A DNA stretch of 64,000 nt, taken from the NCBI RefSeq assembly GCF_026261605.1, contig NZ_CP102486.1, positions 2,046,001-2,110,000 on the forward strand. Reading direction: 5' to 3'. Below are positions 55,492-64,000 of the stretch, piece by piece. Position numbers and translations under genes: made by a program. Below the pieces are notes generated by a model that did not search any database, had not been told where the DNA came from, and was given only the letters and a program-made list of their open reading frames with translations. Numbering within the stretch: position 1 is the stretch's first letter; each line of letters begins with the position of its first letter. The stretch comes from Dechloromonas sp. A34 (lineage in GTDB: Bacteria; Pseudomonadota; Gammaproteobacteria; Burkholderiales; Rhodocyclaceae).

Positions 55492-55842
55492 ATGAGACTA
55501 CAGATCGCGAAAGTCCTGCCGATCCTGGTGCTGAGTTTCCTAATGTCCGAGGCCGGTGCGGCACCGGTTAATTCCACGGTTATTGCCGCCGCCGCGTCGC
55601 CTTCCGGCAGCACCGCGAACCCGGCGGTCGCCGTCAGCTACCAGAACACCTGGCCCGGCCTGATCGTCGCGCGCCAGCTCCAGCATGGCCTGTCCGGCAC
55701 CGGCGATGGCCGGTCACGCCGGGCAGCAGCCGAAAGCGAGCCGGCGCTGCCGGTTGGCGCGGCGAAAACCTCGGCCCTGGCGCTGTCCACGCTCGGCATG
55801 CTCGGCGTGATTTCGCTGCTGCGCCTGGGCCGGACGTTGTAG
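55492..55842 (+). CDS. Small exported protein at start of EPS locus
   Basis: 116 residues. Signal peptide (MRLQIAKVLPILVLSFLMSE) and a C-terminal hydrophobic segment (ALALSTLGMLGVISLLRLGR) with basic end, resembling a sorting tail but lacking a Pro-Glu-Pro motif. The middle is Ala/Ser-rich with low complexity. GAGGTG precedes ATG 55492. Family not recognised. It lies 13 bases before epsF. Confidence 0.65.
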   Translation: MRLQIAKVLPILVLSFLMSEAGAAPVNSTVIAAAASPSGSTANPAVAVSYQNTWPGLIVARQLQHGLSGTGDGRSRRAAAESEPALPVGAAKTSALALSTLGMLGVISLLRLGRTL

Positions 55843-55855
55843 GGCGGTCGCCGCG

Positions 55856-57306
55856 ATGAGCCTGCAACGCTTCTTCCTGGTCCTGCGCGGCCGCTGGAAA
55901 CTGGTGGCGGGCGTCCTGCTCGGCGTGATGCTGCTGAGCTTGGCGGCCAACCTGCTGCTGCCGCGAAAATACACCGCCGAAGCCGCCGTGGTGGTCGATT
56001 CCCGCCCGGCCGACCCGGTTCTCGGCGTGGTCCAGCCGGTCACTGCGGCATCGGCCGTGATGTCGACCCAGGTGGACATCATCCTCTCCGATCGTGTGGC
56101 GCAACGCGCCGTCGCCTTGCTCAAGCTCGACCAGGACCCCGAATTGCGGGGCCAGTGGCTCGACCAGACCAACGGCCGGGGTTCGCTGCAGGCCTGGCTG
56201 GCGGCACCGATGCGGCACCATCTCAAGGTCATGCCGACCCATGAAAGCAACGTCATTTCCATTGCCTATACGGCCGGCGATGCGCAGACCGCGGCGGCGG
56301 TCGCCAACGCCTTCGCCCAGGCCTACATCGATACCAACCTCGAACTGAAGGTCGGTTCGGCAAGCCAATACAGCCAATGGTTCGGCGAGCGCACCCGCTC
56401 CTTCCGCGACAAGCTGGAAGCGGCGCAACAGAAGCTGTCGGCCTACCAGCAGTCGAACCAGATCGTCGTCGCCGACGAAAAGCTCGATGTCGAGACCGCC
56501 CGCCTCAGCGAACTGTCGACCCAGCTGGTCGAAGTCCAGGGCCAGCGTGCGGTGACCCGGGGGCGCCACAGCCAGGCCGGCGCCGCCGACATCCTGCCCG
56601 AAGTCGTCGGCAACAGCCTGATCCAGAACCTGAAGGCCAAGCTGGCCGATCTCGAGGGTCAGCGCCAGCAGTTGGCGCTACGTCTGCAAGAGACCCATCC
56701 CGAATACATCGATATGGCGACCAGGGTCGCCGCCCTGCGCGCCCAGATCGCCAGTGAAACCAGCCGCATCGCCGGCTCCCTCGGTGCCGCCGACCGCATG
56801 AATGTCTCCCGCGAAACCGAAATTAGCGGCGCCCTCGGTGCCCAGAAACAGAAAGTGCTCGCCCTGCGCGCCCAGCGCGACAGCGTCGCAGTGCTGCAGC
56901 GCGACGTCGAACAGGCCCAGCGAGACTACGACATGGTGACTCAGCGCCTGGCGCAAACCGGTCTCGAGAGCCAGATGCCGCAGACCAATGTCGCGATGCT
57001 GACAGTGGCCAGCGAGCCGTCCGGCCCGTCGAGTCCGAAGGTCGCCCTAAACACCGCGCTCTCCTTCGTCTTCGGCGCTTTGCTCGGCATGGGCCTGGCG
57101 CTGCTGCGCGAACACCTGAACCGGCGGCTGCGCAGCGCCAGCGACCTGTCAGAACTGCTCGACATCCCGGTGCTGGCCGTGCTGCCCGCCAGGGGGCGCT
57201 CGCCCCGGCGGTTTGCCCGATCAACGTGATTACCGGCCAATTCGCCCGCTTGCGCGACAACTCGTCGGGCGCCGAGGCCAAGCGCCTGACCGCCCGTTCG
57301 GTCTAG
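55856..57306 (+). CDS. epsF: EPS chain-length determinant EpsF (frameshift near 3' end)
   Basis: About 483 residues when repaired. Wzz/GNVR-family membrane protein: N-terminal helix (WKLVAGVLLGVMLLSLAANL), long periplasmic coiled coil (SFRDKLEAAQQKLSAYQQSN), GNVR-like end and second helix (VALNTALSFVFGALLGMGLA). Sets EPS chain length with the downstream kinase. The first frame stops at 57229; adding one base at 57218-57220 (or the G run at 57195-57199) continues it as PINVITGQFARLRDNSS to 57306, which fits the family's cytoplasmic tail. Confidence 0.87.
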
Positions 57307-57355
57307 TTGCCGTTTTGCTCACCAGCAACGGGCCTTTGCCTGCCGAGATTCCGCC

Positions 57356-58216
57356 ATGGATATGAATGAAGCCCATACCGTAAAAGATTTTCCGGCGCCG
57401 ACGCGTTCGCTCGGCGCCATCCTGATCGATGCCGGACGCCTGAGCCTGCAGCAGGCCGGGCTTGTCGTCCAGCTGCAGAAGCAGCAGGGCCTGCGCTTCG
57501 GCGAGGCGGCGCGGCAATTGGGTATTCTCGACGCCGAGGACATCCTGTTCGGCCTCGCTCGCCAGTTCGAATACAGTTGCCTTCCAGCCGGCGATAGCGC
57601 CGTCTCGCCCGAGGTGCTGGCGGCCTTCGGCTCGCAACAGCCGCTGGTCGAAGGGCTGCGCGACGTGCGTTCGCAGCTCATGCTGCACTGGATGGGGCGC
57701 GAACCAGTACGCAAGAGCCTGGCCGTGGTCAGCGCCCGGCGCGGCGAAGGCAAAAGTCTGATCGTCGCCAATCTGGCGGTACTGTTTGCCCAGCTTGGCC
57801 AGCGCACACTGCTGGTCGACGCCGATCTGCTCCACCCCCGCCAGCATGGTCTGTTCAACCTCGACAACCGGATCGGACTGTCCTCGGTGCTCAGCGGCCT
57901 GGCCGGACTGCAGGCGGCGGTGCCAATTCCGCGGCTGGGCGGCCTGGCCGTGCTGACCGCCGGCCCGACCCCGCCGAATCCGCGCGAACTGCTCTCCCGA
58001 CCGGCGCTCGCCACCTTCCTGGCGCAGGCGACGCGGGCTTTCGATGTCGTGCTGATCGATACCCCGTCGGCGGCACTGGCCGATGCGCAGATCATTGCCG
58101 CCCATGCCGGCGCCGCGATTCTGGTCAGTCGACCGAATGTCGCCACCATCGCCGAGACGGCAGCATTGACTCGGGGCCTCGACAACCTGCTTGGCGCGGT
58201 GGTCAACGCCTTCTGA
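57356..58216 (+). CDS. epsG: EpsG-type tyrosine kinase/ParA-like protein
   Basis: 286 residues. BY-kinase-type ATPase: Walker A SARRGEGKSLIVANLAVL, Walker A' TLLVDADLLHPRQHGLF, Walker B VVLIDTPSAALADAQII. The N-terminal 100 residues (AGRLSLQQAGLVVQLQKQQG) form the usual EpsG lead region. There is no C-terminal tyrosine cluster; the protein ends NLLGAVVNAF, the common EpsG end. It partners EpsF in EPS export control. 49 bases after the repaired epsF end. Confidence 0.9.
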   Translation: MDMNEAHTVKDFPAPTRSLGAILIDAGRLSLQQAGLVVQLQKQQGLRFGEAARQLGILDAEDILFGLARQFEYSCLPAGDSAVSPEVLAAFGSQQPLVEGLRDVRSQLMLHWMGREPVRKSLAVVSARRGEGKSLIVANLAVLFAQLGQRTLLVDADLLHPRQHGLFNLDNRIGLSSVLSGLAGLQAAVPIPRLGGLAVLTAGPTPPNPRELLSRPALATFLAQATRAFDVVLIDTPSAALADAQIIAAHAGAAILVSRPNVATIAETAALTRGLDNLLGAVVNAF

Positions 58217-58229
58217 TGGTGGCCCGGCG

Positions 58230-59516
58230 ATGACGGCGATTCCCCTTCCTCTTGCCGGCCGCCTCGCTGCGGCCGCCCCGGCTGCGGCCGGCAGCGGCTG
58301 GCTGGCGGGCCTGCTGCTGTATACACCGCTGCTCGCCAGCACGCTGTTCGCCAAGTTGTCGGTGCCGCCTTTCGCCGCTCAGTCGCTGAGCATCGCCTAT
58401 CTCTTCATCCTGCTCGCCCTCGGGCTCGGTGTGGTACTCGGCCATCTGCGCCTGGACAGCGGCCGGCTCGCCTTCTTTCTGGTCTTCATCGGCTGCATCG
58501 GCGCCGTCCAGGTCTTCCGCGGCGATCCTTTCTCGCTCAATTCGATGCTCTTGCTGGTGACGCTCTATGTCGCCTATGTCTTCCACCTGCCGCGGCCGAA
58601 CGACGGCACGACGCCGGCCCTGCGTTTTTTCCTCGGGCTGGCCACCGTCCTGGCGCTCGCCGGCATCGCCCAGTACGGCCTGCAACTGGCGATCGGCCCG
58701 CGCTTTGCCTTCCCGATCGAGAACTTCGTACCCGAGGCCTTCCTGATCAAGGGCTTCAACATGCAGGCGCCGATCGCCTACGGCGAGACCGCCTTTCGCG
58801 TCAACGGCATCTTCTTCGCCGAGCCCTCATTCTTCAGCCAGTTCATGGCGGTCGCCATCGTCGTCGAACTGCTGACCAGCAACCGCCTGCTGCGCGTGGC
58901 GCTGTTCGGGCTGGCGCTGCTGCTCTCCTACTCCGGCACCGGGGTCATCCTGCTCGCCATCTGCGGACCGCTGATCCTGATCACGCGCCGGCACTGGGGG
59001 CTGCTCTGGCTGATCCTCGGCGCGGCGCTGCTGGCCGTGGCGCTCGGCAGCACCCTCGATCTCGACAAGCTGACCGGGCGCCTCGGCGAGTTCGGCTCGG
59101 TGCGCTCCAGCGCCCACGCCCGCTTCATCGCCGGCTTCCATGTCTTCGAGCAGTATCTCTGGCCCGATCCGTTGAAGGCGCTGTTCGGCTACGGCGCCGG
59201 GGCCTTTCCCGGCTACGCCCTGCGCATGCCTTTCCCGGTCGCCGAGATGACGCTGTTCAAGATGGTTTTCGAGTACGGCCTGCTCGGCGCGGCCCTTTAC
59301 TTCGCCTTCATCTTCTACTGCGTCTTCCGCTCGACCGCGCCGGCCATCGTCCGGCTGGCGGTGGCGCTGACCCTGCTTCTCAACGGCCCGTTCGTTCCCT
59401 TCTTCCACGGCCTGGCCCTCAGCCTGCTGGTATGGACCTCGCAGACGGGGGAGGGCGACGCCCGGCCGCCCGGCCAGAAATCCCCCCAGAAATCCTTATT
59501 GCCCGACGGAGCATGA
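58230..59516 (+). CDS. O-antigen ligase/polymerase-like membrane protein
   Basis: 428 residues with about ten membrane segments (LLYTPLLASTLFAKLSV, SIAYLFILLALGLGVVLG, LLWLILGAALLAVALG) and a large periplasmic loop containing NGIFFAEPSFFSQFMAVAIV and YSGTGVILLAICGPLIL. The Wzy/O-antigen ligase pattern includes VRSSAHARFIAGFHVFEQ. It probably polymerises or ligates EPS repeat units. Start ATG 58230, 14 bases after epsG. Confidence 0.82.
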   Translation: MTAIPLPLAGRLAAAAPAAAGSGWLAGLLLYTPLLASTLFAKLSVPPFAAQSLSIAYLFILLALGLGVVLGHLRLDSGRLAFFLVFIGCIGAVQVFRGDPFSLNSMLLLVTLYVAYVFHLPRPNDGTTPALRFFLGLATVLALAGIAQYGLQLAIGPRFAFPIENFVPEAFLIKGFNMQAPIAYGETAFRVNGIFFAEPSFFSQFMAVAIVVELLTSNRLLRVALFGLALLLSYSGTGVILLAICGPLILITRRHWGLLWLILGAALLAVALGSTLDLDKLTGRLGEFGSVRSSAHARFIAGFHVFEQYLWPDPLKALFGYGAGAFPGYALRMPFPVAEMTLFKMVFEYGLLGAALYFAFIFYCVFRSTAPAIVRLAVALTLLLNGPFVPFFHGLALSLLVWTSQTGEGDARPPGQKSPQKSLLPDGA

Positions 59517-60700
59517 ATATGTCAGAAGCTTTTCTCTACCTGGCTGGCGTTTGCCTGCTGCTTGCCCTCCACCCATTCGTCACCTACCCGCTGTCGCTCT
59601 ATGGCCTGCGCCTGCTGCGCCGGCCGCCGGCCGCCCCGGCGCCGCTGGCCGAGCCGGTCGCCGCCCCGAGTTTCGCGATCTGCATGTGCGCCTACAACGA
59701 AGAGGCGGTGATCGCGGCCAAGATCGCCAATCTGCTGGCCCTGCGCGAGCAGGAGCCGGGGCTAGAGATTCTCGTCCATGTCGACGCCGCCACCGACCGC
59801 ACGGCCGAAATCCTCAGTTCCTACGCCGACCGCATCACGCTCCAGGTCTCGGCCGAGCGCCGCGGCAAGACGGCGGGCATGAACAGCCTGGTGGCGCGGG
59901 CGACGGCCTCGATCATCGTGTTCACCGACGCCAACGTGATGCTCGATGCCGGCGCCCTGCCGGCGCTGCGCCGCCATTTTGCCGACCCCGGCGTCGGCTG
60001 CGTCTGCGGCAACCTGATCTACGTCAATGGCGAAGACTCGGTCACCGCCGCCACCGGTTCGCTGTACTGGCGCTTCGAGGAAGCGATCAAGCGCCTGGAA
60101 GGGGAGACCGGCTCGGTGATGGGCGCCGATGGCTCGCTGTTCGCCATCCGCCACCACCTGCACCACGCGCCGCCGGAACACATCATCGACGACATGTACG
60201 TCTCGTTCCGCATCCTCTGCGCCGGCTACCGCATCGTCCAGGCCACCGACGTCCGCGCCTACGAGAAGTCGGCCACCTCGCCCGGCGAGGAATTCCGCCG
60301 CAAGCAGCGCATCGCCTGCCAGGCCTTCAATGTGCACCGCCTGCTCTGGCCGCGCCTGCGCCGGCTCGACGGCCTGAGCCTGTACAAATACCTGTCGCAC
60401 AAGCTGTTGCGCTGGCTGTGCATCTACCTGCTGGTGCTCGCCTTCGCCAGTTTCGAGCTGGCCCTGGTGCTCGCCGGGCAGGGCGTGGCGGCCGCCGTTC
60501 TGGCCGGCCTGCTCGGGCTAGCGCTGGGCATCGGCTACCGTTTTCCGCTCAAGCCCTTCGCCCAGATCTTCGACATCCTCGCCGTCCTCACCGCGGTCGG
60601 CCTCGGCGTCTGGCGCTCGCTGCGCGGCGAACGCTTCCAGACGTGGACGCCGGCGGCGTCCGTCCGCCAGCCACTGCCGCTCGAAGAGGTCGAACAATGA
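59513..60700 (+). CDS. Glycosyltransferase family 2 protein (membrane)
   Basis: 395 residues. N-terminal helix (FLYLAGVCLLLALHPFVTY), GT2 core (FAICMCAYNEEAVIAAKIAN, VHVDAATDRTAEIL, VFTDANVMLDAGAL, GSVMGADGSLFAIRHH) and C-terminal helices (LCIYLLVLAFASFELALVLA). The acceptor-side basic motif is RRKQRIACQAFN. It is probably the processive or initiating sugar transferase of the EPS. ATG 59513 overlaps the previous stop (ATGA). Confidence 0.88.
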   Translation: MNMSEAFLYLAGVCLLLALHPFVTYPLSLYGLRLLRRPPAAPAPLAEPVAAPSFAICMCAYNEEAVIAAKIANLLALREQEPGLEILVHVDAATDRTAEILSSYADRITLQVSAERRGKTAGMNSLVARATASIIVFTDANVMLDAGALPALRRHFADPGVGCVCGNLIYVNGEDSVTAATGSLYWRFEEAIKRLEGETGSVMGADGSLFAIRHHLHHAPPEHIIDDMYVSFRILCAGYRIVQATDVRAYEKSATSPGEEFRRKQRIACQAFNVHRLLWPRLRRLDGLSLYKYLSHKLLRWLCIYLLVLAFASFELALVLAGQGVAAAVLAGLLGLALGIGYRFPLKPFAQIFDILAVLTAVGLGVWRSLRGERFQTWTPAASVRQPLPLEEVEQ

Positions 60701-61935
60701 AATGCCTGTGGATAGCTCGCGACCAGCCTTTTCCGGCGGATGCCGGCGACAAGATCTATTCGGCCAGCCTCGCCACGGCGCTGGCCGAGGCCGGCGTGGC
60801 GGTGACCTTTCTCGGCTTTGCGGCGGCCGCCGGCGCGCCGCCGCCCGACTCGCCGGTGCGCTGGCTGCCGGTCGCCGGCGCCAAGCGCAGCCCGGGTCGG
60901 GCGCTGTTCAGCCAACTGCCGATCGCCGCCGCCATCCACGACACGGCGGCCTTCCGCCAGGCCCTTGCCGCCTGCCTGGAGGAAAGCTGGGATGCCATCG
61001 TCTTCGACAGCTACGGCTCGGGCTGGGCCCTCGAGCGCTATCTCGCAACCCGCCCGCCGGCCGCCCGCCCGGTGCTGGTCCATGTCGCGCACAACCAGGA
61101 AGGCGTGCTCTGGCGCGACATGGTCCGCAACAGCCGGGGCGGACCGCTGAAAAGGCTCGCCCTCTGGCAAAACTGGCTCAAGGTCGCTGCCCTCGAGCGT
61201 TTCGTCCTGCACCATGTCGATCTGACGACGGCGATCAGCCGCGAGGATGCGCTGGCCTTCGCCGACCTGGCGCCGGGCCGCTCGGGCGTCGTCCTGACCC
61301 CCGGCTATTCGGGTGGATCGCAGCCGGCGCGGGTGATCGCCGCCGACTGCCCGAAGCGCGTCGTGCTCATCGGCTCCTTCCGCTGGGTGGTGAAACAGGA
61401 GAACCTGCGCCAGTTCCTGGCCCTCGCTGACGATGCCTTTCATCGCCACGGCATCATCTTCGACGTCATCGGCGACCTGCCGGAGGCGCTGCGCGCCGAA
61501 CTCGAGCCGCAGCTCAAGGCCACCGTCTTCCACGGCTTTGTCGATGACGTCGCCCCGTATTTCGCGCGCGCCCGGCTGGCCGTGGTGCCGGAAGTGATCG
61601 GCGGCGGCTTCAAGCTCAAGTTCCTCGACTACATCTTCGGCCGGCTGCCGGTGGCCACCATCGCCAGCGCCGCCGCCGGCCTGCCGGCCGGCATCCGCAG
61701 CCAGTTGCTGTGCCGCTCCGATCTGGCGACGCTGGTGGACGCCATCGTCGCCCACATCGATCGCCTGGACGAACTCAACGCCATGCAGCAGGGCGCCTTC
61801 GCGGCGGCCGGCCAGCTTTACCGCTGGCGCGACCGCGGCGGCGCCTTGCGCGACGCCATCACCGCCTGCCAGCAGGTGCGCGCCGGGGCCACCCCGGCCA
61901 CTTCGGCAACCGACTACCGAATGGAGGCCCGATGA
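60697..61935 (+). CDS. Glycosyltransferase, GT-B fold (GT4-like)
   Basis: 412 residues. N-terminal MKCLWIARDQPFPADAGDKI matches GT-B donors (Gly-rich acceptor loop). C-terminal: LIGSFRWVVKQENLRQFLAL, FDVIGDLPEALRAELE, VVPEVIGGGFKLKFLDYIFG with the GT4-type E-x7-E pattern only partly visible. Soluble. The start overlaps the GT2 stop by 4 bases. It adds one sugar of the EPS repeat; which one cannot be read from sequence. Confidence 0.85.
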   Translation: MKCLWIARDQPFPADAGDKIYSASLATALAEAGVAVTFLGFAAAAGAPPPDSPVRWLPVAGAKRSPGRALFSQLPIAAAIHDTAAFRQALAACLEESWDAIVFDSYGSGWALERYLATRPPAARPVLVHVAHNQEGVLWRDMVRNSRGGPLKRLALWQNWLKVAALERFVLHHVDLTTAISREDALAFADLAPGRSGVVLTPGYSGGSQPARVIAADCPKRVVLIGSFRWVVKQENLRQFLALADDAFHRHGIIFDVIGDLPEALRAELEPQLKATVFHGFVDDVAPYFARARLAVVPEVIGGGFKLKFLDYIFGRLPVATIASAAAGLPAGIRSQLLCRSDLATLVDAIVAHIDRLDELNAMQQGAFAAAGQLYRWRDRGGALRDAITACQQVRAGATPATSATDYRMEAR

Positions 61936-62858
61936 TTACCCTGATCGTTCCCACCCGCGACCGCGCCCACACCCTGCGCCGGGTCGCCCCCAGCTATTTC
62001 GTCCAGGACGGGATCAGCGAAATCATTTTCGTGATCGATGGCGGCAGCGACGACACGCCGCAGGTGCTCGAACGGATCGCCGCCAGCTATCCCGCGGTAA
62101 GCACCGTGATCCTGCGCCACGCGACCCGGCTGGGCGCCGCCCAGGCGCGCAATACCGGGGTCGCGGCAAGCAGCAACCAGCTGATCCTGTTCTGCGACGA
62201 TGACGAGTATCTCGAAGCCGGCTACGCCAAGACCTGCCTGCAGAAACTGCAGACGCCCGGGGTCGGCGCGGTATCCGGCCGCCGGGTATACATGGAAAAC
62301 GGCGAGACGCCGCTCGGCGCCCTGCAGCGCTTCGGCCACGGCCTGCGTGCGGGCAAGCCCTTCCGCCCGCTGCTCTGCGAATACGTCAATGGCGCGCGCT
62401 TCAACGGCGACATCCGGCTGCCGCTGACCAACGCCGTCATCCTGACCCACAAGTACCTGCTCCAGCGCTTTCCCTACGACCCGCACTACGCCCGCGGCAA
62501 CGGCTATCGCGAGGAGTCGGACTTCCAGATGAACCTCTACGTCCACGGCTACGACGTGGTCGCCAGCAACGACTGCCACAGCGTCCACCTGCCGCCGGCC
62601 CAGGTGCGCACGGGCGGGCAGCGGACGCAGACCGCCCGCCGCATCTACTGGTCGATCTACTACACCCACTATTTCTTCGGCAAGTACTACGCCGTCTATT
62701 CCGCCCGGGTCGGGCTGCGCGCGCCGCGCTGGGTGGCGGAAGCGGCCTTCGCCGTCTTCGCCGTCTATCGCGAAACCCTGCGCCCGCCGCTCTACGCCCT
62801 CGCCAAGTGGGGCCTGCGCCAGCGCCGGCGCCGGCTCGAACGGACGATTTCCGCATGA
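61932..62858 (+). CDS. Glycosyltransferase family 2 protein
   Basis: 308 residues. Classic GT-A opening MITLIVPTRDRAHTLRRVAP, VIDGGSDDTPQVLERIA, LGAAQARNTGVAASS, and DxD-type metal motif LILFCDDDEYLEAGYAKTCL. Then EESDFQMNLYVHGYDVV before a C-terminal hydrophobic stretch. Soluble or peripheral. The start overlaps the previous stop (ATGA). Confidence 0.9.
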   Translation: MITLIVPTRDRAHTLRRVAPSYFVQDGISEIIFVIDGGSDDTPQVLERIAASYPAVSTVILRHATRLGAAQARNTGVAASSNQLILFCDDDEYLEAGYAKTCLQKLQTPGVGAVSGRRVYMENGETPLGALQRFGHGLRAGKPFRPLLCEYVNGARFNGDIRLPLTNAVILTHKYLLQRFPYDPHYARGNGYREESDFQMNLYVHGYDVVASNDCHSVHLPPAQVRTGGQRTQTARRIYWSIYYTHYFFGKYYAVYSARVGLRAPRWVAEAAFAVFAVYRETLRPPLYALAKWGLRQRRRRLERTISA

Positions 62859-64000
62859 AGCGGCTATTGGGCCTGCCCGAGCCGGCGGTCTTGAGCCGGC
62901 GCAGCTTCCTGCAGGGCAGCGGCGCGCTGCTCGGCGGCTGCCTGCTGACGCCGGTCGCCACGTGGGCAGCCAGCCCGACGCTGGCCCTCGATTTTCGCGG
63001 CAGCCTGCCGTCCGCCGTCAGCTACCGGCGGGCCAGCCCGGCCAGCCTGGCCGACGGGGCGCAGCTGCGCACCCTGCCGGCGCACGCGCCGCGTTTCCCG
63101 CTGCGCCGCGGGCGCCGCTCGGCCTGCTGATCGAGGGTGCCGCCAGCAACCTGATCGCCAACGCCTCGCGGCCGGACCGCCCGGGCTGGGCCGCCGGTGG
63201 CGGCGTGATCGTCGCCGCCAGCACCGACCTGGCGCCGGACGGCAGCAGCCAGGTCTTTTGCATCGTCCGCCCGGAGCCGAAGAGCGGCAGCCTCTGCGAA
63301 GCGAGCGTGGCCCTTGGTGGGAGCGGCGAGTTCGCCAGCGCCTCGGTCTGGCTGCGCAGTGTCGCCGGCCGTGGGACGTGGCGCCTGCGCCTGCTCGATT
63401 TCACGACCTTCAACAACGTCAATGCCGTCGTCGAGGTCGGCCCCGAGTGGCGCCGCTACAGCTTGGCTCTCAATCTGCAGGCCCGCGACACCGGGGCCAA
63501 GCGCTTTGCCGTGCTGTGGAACGAACCTTTCGCTGCGGTCACGGCAGCCCCCGCCATTTACGCGCTGAAGCCGCCCACGCCCTACCTGCCGGCGCGCACG
63601 CCGCTGACCCTGAACGGCGTGCTGATCTGGGGCGCCCAGCTCGAAACGGGCAACGAGGCCAGCTCCTTCATCGCCACCAGCGGCGCGGCCGGCCAGCGCG
63701 CGGCCGACGAGGTGACTTTTCCGGCGGCGCCGCTGAACGCGGCGGCCGGCCGGCTGACCATCGTGCTGCCGGACGGCGGCCGGCGCGGCGGGGTGATCCT
63801 CGATGCGCGCGGCGACGACGGCGGCCTGCGCCTGGAATATTCCAACAGCGGCTGGCTCGTCGGCCGGGTCGGCCGCGTCGTCCTGGCCGGTTTCGGGGAC
63901 GTCACCGCCGACACTGTGGTTCGCCTCGAATGGAGTGCGGCCGGGGTCCAGTTGTTCACCGGCACAACGCCCGAATCCCTGGTCCTGCGGGCGGCGCTGC
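62855..64000 (+). CDS. Tat-exported protein with phage-tail-like beta modules (partial, frameshifted)
   Basis: Last EPS-locus gene, cut by the right edge after about 381 codons. N-terminal Tat signal SRRSFLQGSGALLGGCLLTP with a possible lipobox Cys. The body, in a second frame from about 63100, contains LGLLIEGAASNLIANASRP, SASVWLRSVAGRGTWRLRLL, and WGAQLETGNEASSFIATSG, a pattern seen in phage tail and fibre carbohydrate-binding modules. One extra base at 63097-63100 joins the frames (PRFP then AAPRAPLGLL). Role unknown; possibly EPS-binding or a lyase. Confidence 0.65.

Noticed and set aside
59551..60696. Long plus-strand frame overlapping the GT2 gene
   Set aside because: It continues into the real GT-B gene but its first 382 residues are an Arg/Gly/Pro-rich shadow of the GT2 gene in another frame.
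1..64000. CRISPR array, IS element, integrase, tRNA or rRNA
   Set aside because: No regularly spaced repeats, transposase motifs, terminal inverted repeats or RNA gene signatures were found by eye; a covariance-model scan could still find a small RNA.

Overview
The window is about 64% G+C chromosomal DNA from a betaproteobacterium, most likely a denitrifying member of the Rhodocyclales (Azonexaceae/Rhodocyclaceae, Dechloromonas-like). The evidence is a complete nos cluster, many two-component and chemotaxis proteins, methanolan-type epsF/epsG exopolysaccharide genes, a PEP-CTERM protein and a DUF2863 gene. This placement is inference from gene content. No rRNA, tRNA, CRISPR array, transposase or prophage block was seen.

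Layout. 0-6 kb: a cut-off NosD-like beta-helix protein, an HDOD protein, a periplasmic parvulin isomerase, BolA/YciI/YciB genes, an HD-GYP response regulator and an HPt protein. 6-10 kb: a biotin operon bioF-bioH-bioC-bioD (minus strand) headed by a ParD/ParE-type toxin-antitoxin pair coupled by 4-base overlaps. 10-13 kb: a membrane-spermidine-synthase-like fusion. 13-18.5 kb: a molybdenum hydroxylase island (MocA-like, XdhC, IorB-like, IorA-like) facing DUF3079 and FmdE-family genes across an intergenic region with a perfect 10-bp-arm palindrome. 18.5-25 kb: a B12-binding radical SAM protein, a PEP-CTERM protein, a MoaD-like/BNR-repeat pair, bioA and DUF2863. 25-31 kb: yaaA, a transglutaminase-like protein with a substituted catalytic His, pgm, TlpA, a YhcC-type radical SAM protein and an OB-fold protein. 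31-37 kb: two tandem TonB-dependent receptors, a PepSY membrane protein and a flavin/2Fe-2S reductase (probable siderophore-iron uptake). 37-45 kb: an orphan PIN protein, dusC, a sensor kinase with a double-receiver regulator, a CRP/FNR regulator fused to a PilJ/NarX-like domain, and a soluble CZB chemoreceptor. 45-55 kb: nosZ-nosR-nosD-nosF-nosY-nosL plus a small cytochrome c, preceded by a NarX/NarL-like pair. 55-64 kb: an exopolysaccharide locus with epsF, epsG, a polymerase/ligase-like membrane protein, three glycosyltransferases and a Tat-exported protein that runs off the right edge.

How the parts fit. The 39-55 kb region looks like a respiration and signalling neighbourhood: N2O reductase and its assembly factors, an FNR-like site before nosZ, a NarXL-type pair, a chemoreceptor, and a possible nitrate-responsive CRP/FNR-PilJ protein. 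The EPS locus and the PEP-CTERM protein fit the known association of PEP-CTERM/exosortase systems with EPS production, but no exosortase lies in the window.

Seven reading-frame breaks in six genes can each be repaired by adding one G or C at or beside a short G/C run. They look like consensus indel errors more than independent pseudogenes. The affected genes are given as full-length CDS with the break noted.
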